In this document: positions 1 to 12,729 of the stretch, one piece after another | How positions within the stretch are numbered: position 1 is the first letter of the stretch | How the letters are laid out: every line of letters starts with the position of its first letter | Assembly: GCA_021234155.1 (NCBI GenBank) | Contig: JAJEKV010000003.1 | Location: forward strand, 20,010,386-20,074,385 | Direction of reading: 5' to 3' | Origin: Isoetes taiwanensis | Lineage: Eukaryota > Streptophyta > Lycopodiopsida > Isoetales > Isoetaceae | DNA length: 64,000 nucleotides | Position numbers and translations under genes: made by a program | Notes under the pieces: model-generated | Databases searched by the model: none | What the model was told of the DNA's origin: nothing | What the model saw: only the letters and a program-made list of their open reading frames with translations

Positions 1-635
1 GTCAAGCATACAACCATGCCATAGAGTTATTACCCGGCTCTGATATGCACTGTACAGACATTTTTTGAAGGACAAGCACAACAATACACAAGGGGAGAGG
101 CAGAGCGCTCAATACATCCACATGTACAAGAAGGGAACACTGTTACATATGTGACCCATAAAGTAGCAGCCTATTTAACAGCACGAGATGTCAGCATGGA
201 GTTGCTTCAGTCCAAGATCAGCATTCTCTTCACAATGGACACAGACCCAGGGCTGACTCATGTCCAGGTCAAAACATGATAATGAGGTCCAAATATTCAC
301 CTGCATAACGCGGGAACAAGCAAATCCAAAAAATTTGCAGCTCGTTTCTCTGCTAAAATCTGCAAAGTATTAATCATGGTACAATCAGGATTCAATCACT
401 TCCTAGCATGAATAAAAAGGAAGAAGTTTGTCTGCAAGCACTAATGGTTTACCAATATAATATACAGTTGCCGAGCTGCTCCTAGTCGTACCATACTTGT
501 CCATTCTCGCAACTTAGACAGAAGAGGATGGAGCAATTGGCCCAGTGACTCCTGCCAAGAATAATACGTCTAGGAGTTTAACGCACATAAAGATCAATTG
601 TTTTAAATAAGAGCGGCATTTTTGTACCTGGACTA

Positions 636-2563
636 TCATACAGCATCCCCTTTGCGGTCTTCCCTTGAAAGGTGTAGAAAGGAGGAACCATTATCCAATG
701 AGCATTTTCTATTGCTTGATTCTTCAAGATTCTTCTCTGGTTGCAGCTGCATATAAAAGGGAAGCATGAAAGATTGTAAAACAGCATAAGCATTTTAAAT
801 CTCATGCCTAGCTTCAAGGGAGAGATCAAGGCAACATCTAAATGTTTCAAGTGGTAAGCATGGAAAGGCAAAAAAAGTAATAAAATCATAAACAGAGGGC
901 AGAGAGCCTTAGCAATATCCATAACAGCGCGTCATCATATAGTAAACCATATCTTGAACACATGATGCATGCTTGGACAACAGAAAAGTACCTAGAGAGA
1001 GCCTATATGTCATACCTGAATGAGCACTCTTAGTTTCATTTCATATGATCTCTCCAACCTGAATAAGCAATAAAGGTCAGTGAGACAACCATATTATTCT
1101 AGTCCATATTGACGTCAGAGATTGCACATAAAATGCAATTCAATTGAGTGCCTTACATATATCAAATCCCAAGCACAAATAACATAGCAAATAAGGAGAA
1201 ATTGATATCACTTGAAGGAGATAGATTCATACATCCACGAGCTACAAGTTAGAAAGATTCTGCACACAAAGTGTGGCAGCTTGGCAGATTTGCGTGCTGT
1301 ATTTGATAATATCCCTGACTACAATAAAGGGAACCATTAATATTTAGCACGCACGGCATTGTTAGCCATGCTAAAATTCTTGACCTTCATCTTTGGTGCC
1401 AAAATGACAAAACCATGTCGACAACTTGGCAACACTTTGACTGATATCGACGTGTATACGTCTATCATCAATTTGTAAATTGTCCATCTTCAAAGAACAG
1501 GGATTGAACACCATATTTCAAAAGGTCTACTCAATTACCAACAGATACTATCTGACCTTGAAATAAGCAGCTTTACACGCTTCTCAACTCTCAAGCTCTG
1601 CAAAGACAATTCCAACATCATTATTGCATAACAAAAACATGTGGAATCACAATTACCACATGTCATAAGCAAATCAACATGAATCACTGTAGTAACCCAA
1701 ATGACATCTCTTATAGCCATAGCACGATTGATACTTGAAAAGCTTGGGTCCTACAAATAAGCATGTCGCATACCATAAAATGGACCGTCTAAAAACGCAG
1801 AGAATAGAAGCAATACTACCATTTGCAAGAAAATTATAGCCACAGTAAAAATGGCAGAGTAGAATTAAAAAAACAGCTTTTCAAGTACTCATTCAAAATG
1901 GTCAGACATCATATTCCATTAATTTATACCATGCACATGTATAGGTAAGATACCTACCAACAAAACCATAGGAAAGGCCGTCTCCTATCTTCTACTCACC
2001 GATAATGTTAGCCCTGCAACATGCATTGTTAGTAAATTATAGCAAATTCCTCACGAAAAACAAAATGATAAGAGCCTTACGAGATCACTTTTGCAAAGCG
2101 AGAAAATATGATTTCGACGTCGTCATCCTGCATATGGAACCAATACTTTGGACAACAGAAATGCAGTCAATAGATGACTCTAAATTTCACAGGCACAACC
2201 CCAATCAACTCTTCTATTGTTTTCTTTTTTCCTTTCACCTTCTTCGGAACTTTCTAGATTATCATGTAAGAGGACTTTAACATTGCAATACCATACCTTA
2301 CAAACCCTGCACATATTAGGATATGCAACAGTTAGCAGTATCATCTACAACTAAGTATCAACATACATGTTTCAAACCTCCTGGATTGTTAGTCTTTCAT
2401 TCAGTCTTGCATGACATTTATCGATGATTAACAGGTCTGAAACATCACATGCCGACCTATCACTGGGATCGATTTCACCATAACCAGCTGCACCAAGCCA
2501 TATTTGCAGAGGCATATTTGCACAGTCTGGATTTGAAGCTACAACCTTTGACACCATCTCACT
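636..2563 (-). CDS. 3' part of an unidentified multi-exon gene
   Basis: Four exon-like blocks read on the minus strand. The block 2378-2563 is open for 62 codons, has an AG acceptor and a GT donor, and contains the motif IWLGAAGYGEIDPSDRSA. The last three blocks, 1212-1318, 1016-1058 and 636-746, have compatible splice phases: the first ends on two bases of a Lys codon that the next completes. The joined C-terminus includes LERSYEMKLRVLIQ and a terminal Ser-rich exon ending in TGA at 636-638. I do not recognise the protein family. Exons between 1318 and 2378 and the 5' end are not resolved; an ATG at 3195 opens a 75-codon frame that might be a first exon. The splice model is inference from sequence signals only. 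Confidence 0.4.
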
Positions 2564-3191
2564 CTAAAACCCAGAATATAGATCGGATATAAGAGTCACC
2601 TAAAGCCATGTATCCAAATTTGCATCCAGCATATCCGACTGCCATGTTATCGCCATGACCAAGGCTCTGTGGGTCAAAATCCGGCAACAGTCATCAACGA
2701 ACTTGATAAGGCAAAACAACACATCAAAGTCAAAATACCTCTTTTCGGCTATGGCATAAAACAAACCCATTTTAGGCTATGGCCATATTTGCAGTTTCGC
2801 ATCTTTAGATCTACCCGTAAACCATTAAACAGATCGCCCAGTGGCTCTGCCAGAATGTGAATATTCTGAGACCTGAATCTCTCGTTTTGCAAAGATATTA
2901 AAGCCCAAATATGAAATGATTCATCCCTGAAGTTAAATTAGTTCAAGCTTGTGGATAAAACGTAGCCCTAGATTTGAATCAAGAATAAAATACTGAAACA
3001 GAATGCAAAGAAACGTGCAATACCTGGAATAGCTGGAATGGAAGGAGATGAATCTGCTAGAAAGGCTAGAAAGGTAAGAACGAAACTGGAAATATAAGGA
3101 TACAACGCCCCTTTCCCTTTCTCAGATGGATCAAGCTGCCCAAATCGACCACCTACGGGATCTCTCCTTCCCGCCTTTGCTCCCTTCACGT

Positions 3192-4365
3192 TCAAAGCTG
3201 GAAAACGAATAGTGTAACCGTATGGGCTTTCGACCGTACACGGTCGACCAAGGGAATAAAAAAACCCCTATCATGCACGCACTTGATCAATACGTGCACA
3301 TTAGATGCACCCCCCTTGCACCAACCGCACTCTAGGTGAGTCAACCAATCCTTAAGGATCCTCCAAATGAACTTAGAAATTACAATTTTACTCTGCAGAT
3401 GGAAGTCTGTCATACCCAAACCACCTGCAAATTTTGGCCTAATGCATTTGGACCATGCAACCTTGACCATCTGTGTGAGTGTCCGGACTCCTGCTACCTC
3501 TGCCCATCTTGTCAACTGCCGCTCGAGGATCCCGGCGCTTTGCAAACACTGAGCTGATCATGATGGTCTGGTAATTGGCCAGGCAATGCGGGTCTCCTGC
3601 CTTATATATTGGGACAACCATGCTAGTGGTCTATTGCGGGGGAAAACCTTCCCGCAATGCCTTGTTGAAGATGTCTGTCAGTACCGGCGCCATCGATGGT
3701 CCTGCCCACTTGAGTAACTCTGCCTGCATGCCATCAAGGTCTGGTGCTTTTCCATTGGCTAGACGTTGCAGCCCTTGTGCTACCTCTGCCTCCGTGATTT
3801 CCAGTACGGGGCCCTGCTGGGGGGGTAATGCCGCTTGTGCACCCTCAGGGTTGTAGAGCTGTTGCAGGTATTGCCCCCGCTGGTCTGGAGTGATGTTTCC
3901 TATGGGCGGCATTGGCCCCCTGAGCACTCTCCGCCAGAATGTCCTGGGATGACGTTCCAAGAGGAAGAACATTTCCTATTGATGGGCTGCAATGTACTTG
4001 GCCTTTCTAGCCTTAAGAAAAGTGCGGTATTGCTTCACTGCATCCGAGCATAGAGCAGGGTCTGTGACTTGGCAGAGCCAGCGTTTGCGTTCTTTGCACT
4101 CGGCATTGAACCATTGGTTACGCGGAAAGGCCATAGCTCTCGAGGTTTGCCTGGGGTGACTTCTCCCAAAACACCTCTCTGCAGCAGCCCCGAGGACGTC
4201 AATGAGCCCGGGTGCCTGCTGCTCCAGCGTTGAGCATTGTGAGATGCTTGTCAGATCCTCCGTAACCATTTGGGAGTAAGTAGGAGCGCGCTCATAGTCC
4301 AGTCTGAGCTGGGGCATACGAGGAGGTGTTGGACAGGCCAAGGTTGGCGAAGCAGTCACTTGCAC
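3192..4365 (-). pseudogene. LINE reverse transcriptase fragment, rearranged
   Basis: Minus-strand frames at 4365-3976, 3972-3631 and 3621-3545 together read as the region upstream of and into a non-LTR reverse transcriptase. The Lys/Arg-rich linker containing FLKARKAKYIAAHQ is followed by RTFWRRVLRG, then NGKAPDLDGMQAELLK (RT block 1, usual form KAPGxDG) and VVPIYKAGDP with NYQTIM (RT block 2). The reading frame changes between pieces. The palm motif with the catalytic Asp pair is absent. Instead the sequence jumps to a downstream segment (3545-3192) containing RPKFAGGLGMTDFHLQSK, typical of the region after the RT domain. This is a dead copy with an internal deletion or a junction of two LINE remnants. 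Confidence 0.75.
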
Positions 4366-4457
4366 ATTGTGTTCCTTTTGGGAAAGCTTCGTTAAAACCT
4401 CTTCTTCCTTATGGTCTCTTTTATTAACTATGCCCTTTTCCTAATGCCTCCCTTTTT

Positions 4458-4922
4458 TTGAAAGGCTTGCTGGAGTCTTGGGAGACAATACAGACCTTAT
4501 TTCGTATTGATCTTGTTGTATGTCATCAGTTGAGTGCCCCTTGTTGGTGGATACCTGTGGAAAATAATCTTCCACTTTGTGCCTCAGTTCATCCATTAAC
4601 TCAACGGCGATGCAGGTTAGCAGGAATCTTGGCAGTTGCGTCATGGTATGATTCTGGCCAGTTAGCGTCATGGCAAATCTTTCAAACAAAATTCTTATTG
4701 TCTCGATGTGATAGACCTATTTGGCAAAAGGTTGCTAGTACTCTGCCATTGGTTGCTCCAGAGGCTATTGAAGGATGCATGTGGGTTTCCCACCAAAGTG
4801 TTCACGAGCATAGGCTTGTGAACTCTGTGTATAGGCTGCTTGACAATGGTGATATCCTTCCGCCATCCACTAAATGGTCCCTTTAGCTCTCACCTCTTTG
4901 TTGGAGACGTATGTGGACTTGG
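4458..4922 (+). pseudogene. LINE C-terminal region, upstream half (split by element A)
   Basis: The plus-strand frame 4458-4886 reads as the poorly conserved region before the LINE zinc-binding C-terminus, containing RLVNSVYRLLDNGDILPPS. A TAG at 4884-4886 interrupts it, but the same frame then continues to the element A border. After removing element A and one copy of TTGG, codons run on as MWTWAWDKLFHPKEVVFWWQ into the segment at 13218, so the two pieces were one LINE before A inserted. It was probably already inactive. Confidence 0.7.
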
Positions 4923-5334
4923 AACAAAGTTTAAAATGAAACGCACTTATTTGCTGCAAACACACTTCAAAAGGAATCTTTGAAAGATTCCCTAAGATTC
5001 CCTTAAAAAAGTCCTTTTTTAAGATTTTTTTGTGACAGGTGTGACAATTTAAGTAATTTAGGTACCATTTTTGAGGGGTTGATTGAACATAACTTTCATG
5101 CAAAAATTTTAAATAGCAATTTTCATCCTCCTAAACTAGAACAAAAAATAATTACTTTTATAGTGTAGCAAAAAAGGGGCAATAAAAAAATAGCAAGGGT
5201 AGTAGAGTGACAAAGAAGTGATATATTCATGATTGTGAAAATTGTACAAAATTATGAACAAAATTGTCAAAAATATAGGACATTTTGACAAACACTCATC
5301 ACCTGCACTTTCTGTTCTTTACATGTTCGAGTCA

Positions 5335-8328
5335 TCAGACAAACTTACATTTTGCAGCAAGATCAGGATGCATCTCATCGTCCGACTCATTTAATCCCTG
5401 ATCACTTGAGCCTTCATCCTCAGCTTCACTCTCAAAACTGGATGTACTCGAACGATCTTCTTCCTCACTGTCTACAAGTGAGTCTTCATCATCATCTTTT
5501 TTTGCCACCTTTCTAGGTTGTTTGTCTAATCCACATGCCGACTGTTTTTACCATCTCCAAAGTATAACTCCCACTGAAAGCATTGGCAGCATTCGTTCTC
5601 ATCCAGTGCACTTTTAATTGAGTGGGAATTCCATCCTCTCTTGTTACCTCCAGTACTTTAGCTAGCCAGAATGGCTTCCCAGATTCATCATTATCAGCTG
5701 GGACAGCTATGAGCATTCCTTTCTGAATCTCTGAGACTGAACCAGATACTCGAGCAACTTGTTGTGCTGTGCATCTGGGGCCAGTGTACATGACTCTGTC
5801 ATCTTCATCTGAGCTAGCCAATATCTCTACATGTTCCTCTTGATTCTCAACTTGCACAGGGAGAGTTTGCCTAGATGGCCAGTTGAATGTGGCGGTCTTC
5901 GACCTTGTAATGAAGCTTGCAACATGTCACGCGTTCTTGAAAAAAAACTGAGGCCACCATAAAGCATCGCCTCCCCAAAGTGGTTAGAGCACGACTGAAT
6001 ACTTGTCTCAATAAAATCCAATGATTTGTTTGAGTCAAATGCTCTTCCCTCTTTTTTACTCTTTGTGATTTCTTTCAAGCTTTTTAGAGGCATTTGCTCT
6101 GCAGAGAGCATGGAACTAGTATTGGGGATGGTGCGAATGAATTGAATACTGCTGGCTGGTCGCCATTTGCAAGGATGTGGCATATTTCTTTCCTTGTAAG
6201 ATGGCCTTGCCATCTACAAGTGAAATTTTGATCGATCTTTGAAATGTAATGTTTCTCAAGGGCTCAATAGCACAGTGACCCAGTTGATCTCTCCGAAAAA
6301 TCCATTCCTTGAAATCATAAGTTTCTTCTAATAACTCGATGTCTGGACGAGGATTGTAGGAATCTTGGATTACCTCAATCATTCTTTGGTAGGTCGAGTT
6401 TTTTTTCGAAAGCAAGACGTTTAGAGAACCTCTTTGAACATCTGATCAATTTGATCGTGTGTATGACCAACAAGCAGGAAACCAATCTTCACCTTCTTGA
6501 AGATTTGTTTCTCAACTAGCATAGCACAGTAAGCGAACAAGGCCCGATTCTTATTTTCTCTTGTCGTGTTGTCTAGCTGAAGATATAGAACCGGTGGTAT
6601 ATGTTCTAGATTGGAAAGAAGCTTAGTCAAGATTGTGATAGTGAGATTTGGATCAGCATGAATGTTTGGATAGTTCAAAAATACCTTGCAAGATAGTTTT
6701 CCATTAAATACCATAGCACCAACAACATGCAGGTGTATGAAATCTTCTTCAGCAGCATCCTTAGGCACATTGACAAAATGTGGTAGGGTGGTCTTCTTCT
6801 GGTCCATTCCATCAATAACCACCGATATGTAGTTGAGTGGTTGCTCCAATGCTTTCTTCCTATGTTTTGTCAATTTTCTCCTTTCTAAAGATTGTTGTTC
6901 TCTGTGCTTGTTCAGTTTCTCTTTCAATGCATCTGAAATGAAAACATGTTTAGGAAAGAACCTACTTTTAAGTAGAACTAGGCAAGAACACGTCCTGGAA
7001 GCTTACTTTTAGTGTGAAGTGTCCTTGCATTTTTTGTCTCGAGCTTTTAATTCAGAGCATGTAGCACAAACAGACATCCGGTGCTTTCTAGGAATGGACA
7101 CGCGAGAAAACTCTTTTTTCCAGAGCACAGTGAAGTAAGAGTAGCAGACATGGCGTTCTCCAGCCTCAACACACATGTCCTTATAATTATCGTAGACTTC
7201 ACGTTTCGTGAAGTTGTCACTCAAGTGGTACATGGGGCTGTTAGGGAGTTTTCATAAGACTCCTTAAAGAAACCTTCCATCCAGAAACACATTGAAGGGC
7301 ATGAATTCGGATATACCTCCCCGAATGGCGGTAGTCATTAATGCCGGATTCTTGTCAAGCCTTTTCTTTCAGCGGTCAAGTTAGATACGCTGCCTAAAGC
7401 ATGAATCAATTTGAAGGCCGTTTGGCCGGGGGCGGTGTGGCCACCACGTGTAAGTAAACCTTTCACCATAATCTGGCCTAATATTGAAGGCTAAGTAGCC
7501 CCTTTGGTCTAGCAGAGTCATTGAACTGTAACTATCACGAATCAACCTCAATTCCTTTAGTCCAATCTTAAGCAAACAACGTTGAGAACAACAGTGCTTT
7601 GTATGTGTTGCCCTCAAGTGAGCCTCGTCCATGAGTTTCTTTCTTCTAACGGTTGTACATGCTTTCTTGTGTAAGTTACGCTTAAGATTCTTACTTGCAG
7701 GGGCTTTGAATTCGAACATGGAGTCTTGTGGCTTTGGTAGGTCCTCGTATGAGAGATCAACATGAGGTGTTTCTTCGTCTAAGAGATCAACATGAGGTGT
7801 ACTTGTAGACGCTGAGAGGTTTGGTGTGGGCAAGTCCTGGGGGGAGGTGCTTTCCCTGTCTCTGGGAAAAAGTAATCGAGGTTGGTGACGTAGTTGACCA
7901 GCTCCTGACGTGTCGTAGAACACAGGAGTTGCGTGTCGCTGACTGCTCCCACTTGTTGTAGTACCATTTAGCGAAATGGATGGAGTTGGCGTGATTTGCC
8001 TCCGGGGATTTAGCCTACGGTGGACTATGGGCGACGTGCTAAAATGAAGTGGGGTAGGTAGTCTGACCTCTCTAACCTGTGGTGGAGTAAAACGCATTGG
8101 TGGGGGCAAACGACGTTCAGGAGCTGGGTGTGGTGGAGTAAATTGAACTGGTGGTGGAAGCCGAGGTGGTCGTGCTGGAGTAAACTCAACAGAGCTGGGG
8201 ATTTGAATATCGGAGGCAGAATTTTCGAGGCTACTTCCAGGTGTCAGTTGAGGAGGTGTGAATGTCATTGCAGGAGGAAGCCTGCGAACAGGAGTTGGAG
8301 GCTCTGCAGTTCTTTTTTCTCGAGCCAT
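5335..8328 (-). pseudogene. Transposase-like protein of element A (DUF7869-type core), frameshifted
   Basis: The start at 8328 (MAREKR) is preferred because longer frames run into the palindromes upstream. Order from N to C: a proline-rich region with repeated RLPPPVQFTPP-like units; a basic Cys block (KHCCSQRCLLKIG); a MYHLSDNFTKREVYDNYKD block; a possible zinc site (SVCATC); a 74-bp GT-AG intron at 6933-7006; the core exon; a further helical region; an RVMYTGP..KGMLIAVP..PFWLAKVL domain of Tudor/BAH-like look; and a strongly acidic tail ending near 5335. The core has VIDGMDQ, YLQLDNT and VGHTHDQIDQ, which fit the metal-binding residues of RNase-H-like transposases, as in proteins with the uncharacterised DUF7869 domain (family assignment from memory). 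Frames shift around 7260-7400, near 6420, near 5850 and near 5525. Element B carries a homologue in the same position. Confidence 0.75.
6421..6932 (-). other. Intact catalytic-core exon of the element A transposase
   Basis: The exon starts after an AG acceptor at 6933-6934 and is open for about 170 codons. Three acidic/His signatures are spaced as expected for a nuclease fold: VIDGMDQ at about residue 40, YLQLDNT about 80 residues later, and VGHTHDQIDQ near the end. This is the one long undamaged part of the gene. The corresponding segment is missing from element B, so A or a related copy would be needed to supply transposase. Confidence 0.75.
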
Positions 8329-8979
8329 ACTCAGAAAGTTAGCGTCACACTGTATAAATTTATACGACAGAAGAGCAGACGGTAAAAGTTTACACAGGGA
8401 TGGTATAAGGTTATACAGAGAAGGCAAACTTGAAGCGGCAGACTGTATAAATTTATACAGAGATGGTATAAATTTATACGGAGGAGGGCAACATAGAAAA
8501 GAAACGGTATAAATTTATACAAAAACTCACAGACAGTTGTATTGAAAACTTTATGGAGAAGCGCTATACGAAACGGCACTTAGCAGAGGTACTTAAGCCC
8601 GGCGCCGGCCACCCTATTTTCTATATACGCAGCTCGTTGTCGAAGGCGCTCGCGGTGCGGCTTATATACCCCCCCTTATTTGCTCTCTAGAACGTCTATA
8701 CGCGAGTCCATACTGTCATGGCCACGTAAGTCTACTATCCGTACTGTTTTAGTTTCTCTTTTGTTTTAATCTGTTAGAGTGTAAGCACCCACGGTATAAA
8801 TTTATACCGATATGGTTCTGGAGCGGTATAAATTTGTACCGCTCGTGCGGTATAAATTTATACCGTTCCAGAACCATTTCGGAATCTTGGTGTCTAGTGC
8901 TTAAAGAATGGTCCCGAATCTTAATATTTTCGTAATATTGTTGTGTTTTAAGCTTAAATGACATAAATAAAGTGTTAAT
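8329..8979. promoter_or_regulatory. Divergent promoter region of element A with palindrome clusters
   Basis: This 650-bp region separates the starts of the two divergent genes. It holds GTATAAATTTATAC at 8352, 8445, 8465 and 8507, an imperfect copy near 8402, and a second group of CGGTATAAATTTATACCG at 8792, 8824 (one mismatch) and 8848. The second group sits inside a larger inverted repeat (ATGGTTCTGGA near 8813 and TCCAGAACCAT near 8867). Each palindrome contains TATAAAT on both strands, so it could also serve as a TATA element. A role as binding sites for an element-encoded protein is inference. Confidence 0.6.
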
Positions 8980-10575
8980 TTGGTGTGGATTTTATGCCCT
9001 TTTAGCCTCTTTTTTTACTGTTTTTCTGTTTCAAAAAGTCGAAAAAGGTTCTGTTTCTTGTATAAAAATGGTTTTTTTTACGCTTTTTCCAGCCCTAAGA
9101 TCAAGTTTATACACAGAGGCCAATCATCAAAGGCTGCACCACCAGAGCCACAGACTTATGAACTAAAAGAACAGACTTGGTACGTCCACAGGGGCGCAAG
9201 AGAGAGCAAACCCACTGAGGCGTACCTTTACTTGTGCCATCAATCAGGGAAGGGCAAGTACAAGTCTGATGATTATTACCCTGCTGGCGAAATTATAAGC
9301 CTTGTTACTACAGAGAACGATGACGAAGTTTTGATGAAGTGCAATCATGACAAGGGGGAGGTCTACTATGTTCTGAATACTAGAATGCTTAGAATAAGCA
9401 TGTGCAAGCCCAAAGACGTGTATGATTACATTGCGGACAATTACAAGAACGGCTTTGTAAGTTATTCTTAGTTGCTTTCGTGTATAAATTTATACCGTCA
9501 TTCTCTTAACTTAACCGCATGACGGGGACATAGTAGAAATTTTGATGTCAGTAGTGCTGTGTGAAGAAAAGGTGTTGGTCAAGGGTCTATGGTTACCCCG
9601 TACTATCGAAGAGGAAGAGAAGGACGAGGAAGTAGTAGAAGAAGAGGAAGAGGAGGAACCAATGGTAACAAAGGGAAAGGGTAGGAAGCATTCCACGGTA
9701 GTAGATACAATGACCTCCTACCAAAAAAAACTAGAACCACAAAGTCCTTGACTATAGAGGAGTCAGCAGAAGCTCTTCAGAAGGCTCCTGGAGCAGATAT
9801 TGTTGTGAAGCCCGCAGATAAGTCAAGTGCTATTCTAAAACGGGTTAATGAAACTAAACTGCTCAAACAAACTATTTCTTTGACATTGAGCACTATAAAA
9901 AGGCCGCCTAAGAATGAAGATGGGGTCGAGTGCTTGGTCCGAGGAAGGTGACGCTTGCACATGTGGCTATACTGAAGCAAAGAATGAGAAGAAATCCTCA
10001 TGCCCATGTGTCGCCACTAGTTGTAATGGTGGACAGGAGTCAGTGATTATAAAAAGGCTGACTTTGAAGATTACACATAATTATGTACTTGGAGGCACAC
10101 ATAGTTATAAAGCACGGAAAGAACTTTCAAAGGAAGAAACCCGTAATGAAGTTTGGAAGACCGTAGAAGCACATATCTACGTGGGAGTCACAGACGAAGA
10201 AGCAAAGGTCATTGCCGTGAGTCATAATCTCGACAACGACTTCAGACTAAAAATGAGCCTGATAGACAAGATCCGCTTCATGCACAGGGAATACATAGAG
10301 TTCAAACAAATGTATGGGGAGGACTTCAAAAAACAAAAAAACAAACTCCAAGAACTTCGAGAAGCTTGTGTCACAGAGTGCTGCCTCAGCTATGATTCAG
10401 ACAAGAAGCCCATAATGGCTGTGAAGCAGTACGACAATCACTTCCAGCTTGCTTTCAGAGATGGTCAAGTAAGTAAAAGCTTTAATTTAGTCCTCTGTAG
10501 TATGATTAGCTTAGCTTAATTTGTGTATTAACACCGAACATTGTATATTAGTACCAACTAAGGAAGACCAGTCAA

Positions 10576-10788
10576 GGTATAAATTTATACCGTGACTGGT
10601 CGCGGTATAAATTTATACCGTGCCTGGTCGCGGTATAAATTTATACCCTGGCTAGTCACGGTATAAATTTATACCCTGAGCAGGCACGGTATAAATTTAT
10701 ACCGCATACCTTGCACGGTATAAATTTATACCGTGACTAGCCAGGGTATAAATTTATACCGCGACCAGGCACGGTATAAATTTATACC
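10576..10788. repeat. Eight GGTATAAATTTATACC palindromes in an intron, folding as a long hairpin
   Basis: Perfect 16-bp palindromes begin at 10576, 10604, 10632, 10660, 10688, 10717, 10745 and 10773, so the period is 28 (once 29) bp. The 12-bp spacers are variants of CGTGACTGGTCG. Units 2-4 with their spacers are the reverse complement of units 6-8, so the whole array is also a palindrome centred near unit 5. It lies in the intron between the ParB exon and the linker exon (donor just before 10468). Confidence 0.95.
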
Positions 10789-11856
10789 GTGCCTGGTCTT
10801 GCGTGTGCAATTAGACAGTATACTTTGTACGCCATTCAACACTAAACTACTTGTGTTCGATCATTCACAGGTGTGGGATCTTCAAGAAAGAATATTTTGC
10901 ATGTTCGAAGATGGTGAGCTGAAAGAACAATCCAGCTCTGCCTGAAAAAAACCAAAAAAAGGTGGTGAAGCAAAACAAAAAAACATGAGCATTGTACCCT
11001 GGACGCAGCTACAGGGTTTAAAAAGGAAGGAAATTTTTGTAAGACTATTAGAAAAAGTTGTGGCCAAGGAATTTACTCTAGACGAAATGGCCAAAGAAGC
11101 TAAGACGTAAGCAACATTTCCCATGTCGTCTTCTTTTTTTCCTAGTTTTGTCTGACATTTTTTCCCTCTGCAGTCAGAAAGACATTGTCACCTGCCAGGC
11201 AGAGTTAATGAAGCAACTAAACCTGGAGGCCTGGGAGGAGTGCAAGGCTTTGTATCCATCTTCTACTACAGATAGTATTATCAGAGAGCACGCTGTTAAC
11301 TTTAGTGGCTGGGTAAGTTTTTCAGAAAATACGTTTTGTTTTCGTGCCTTTGTCTCACAGTTTTCTTACAGAACAAGAAGAAAGGGCTACTGACAGGATT
11401 TTTAAAACTGGTTCGTAGGGCTAAGGAGGAGAGGCAGAGACTAAAGGCACTTGAGCAGGGAAAAGAAGTCGGCACAAGCAGTTTTGACACCAGTTATGAA
11501 CGGTTCACAACATTCGGTCAAGACTGCTTGTACAGGGTTGTTCATGGGGATTGCAAGAGGCTGGGAACTCTTTTGGACAAGCAAAATTATACATTGTGTA
11601 TTGCAGACATTCCATACGGGTTCAAAATTAAGGATAGCTCTTTCAACGAGGAAGCCTTCATGCACGTGCAAGTCCGTGCTTTTTTGGACGGCCTGAAGGA
11701 AATCACGACATCTGAAAACTGGAGGGTCATCATTTTTCATTCCGACCTGCAGACGATGTCGGTGCTTAAGCCAATGGGAGCTGTCTGTAACGCGGGCTTT
11801 GAAAACTGCGTATGGTAAGATTTGAATTTATTGCTTTTCTATTTACTTAACACCAC

Positions 11857-11986
11857 GGTATAAATTTATACCTCAGTCGCCTCGTGGTATAAATTTATAC
11901 AGCAAGGCAACCTTCGTATAAATTTATACGGCACGGCAATGTGGTATAAGTTTATACAGCAAGGCAATGGTGGTATAAATTTATAC
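11857..11986. repeat. Five GTATAAATTTATAC palindromes in the last intron of the element A methyltransferase gene
   Basis: Copies begin at 11858, 11887, 11916, 11944 (one mismatch) and 11973, a period of about 29 bp. Spacers are of the form AGCAAGGCAA. They sit in the intron between the exon with motif IV and the exon with motif I. Confidence 0.9.
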
Positions 11987-12729
11987 TGCCACACCACTGA
12001 ACTAACTTATTTTGTTCGTTTTCTTTCTACCAATTTTTAATTGCTTTTTTGTTTGGCAGGCTAAAAACAAATGTCAAAGGACATGGTGGTGGTCCGCTTA
12101 GTAAAAGTGCTTTGAACATTTCCATATAGGTTTTACTGGTAGCGGACACCAAAAAACCATGGTTCATTTCAATACGCATAAAATGAGAAGAGTCCACCCC
12201 GCAACGCCTTCGGTTTCCTACTGTTGCGCAAAAAATTAAGAGACCCACGGCGACAAGGCTGTGGTATCTCATTACCGGAAGCCCGCGGCTAATTAATAAC
12301 TTAATAAATGGTTTTTCGCCGGGAGACTGGATTCTAGATGCATTTTCTCGCTCGGGCACCACGGTGATTTCGCCCTTAGGGCGCAATGTTGTCTCCGTCA
12401 ACATAGACCCGGACAAAATAAGTTTCGTCAGGACAAGGATAAGCTCTTGTGAATCCTTTCCTGATGAAAACGAGGAACTGGGAGCAAAGAACGGTGCTGG
12501 CGATGTTAAAGGCACATACACAGAAATCCAGCCTCCACTTACGGGAAGAAGAGATGAGGAGGTGGAGTTTGTCGACCTGGAGCCTGTGGTGCCTAAGCCC
12601 GAGAAACAGCCTGTACCTGTGCCATTGGAATCAGAAGCAGGCGTCTCTGCTATCATACCATCACAAGAGTCAGATCCTAAGGGGTACGAGAGTCCTGTGG
12701 ACTGGGAAGACCCACCTCCTCCACCAGTT

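Noticed and set aside
8331-8579. Frames rich in INLY/KFIP near the element A promoter
   Set aside because: They translate the GTATAAATTTATAC palindromes; the same peptide appears on both strands and is absent from element B.
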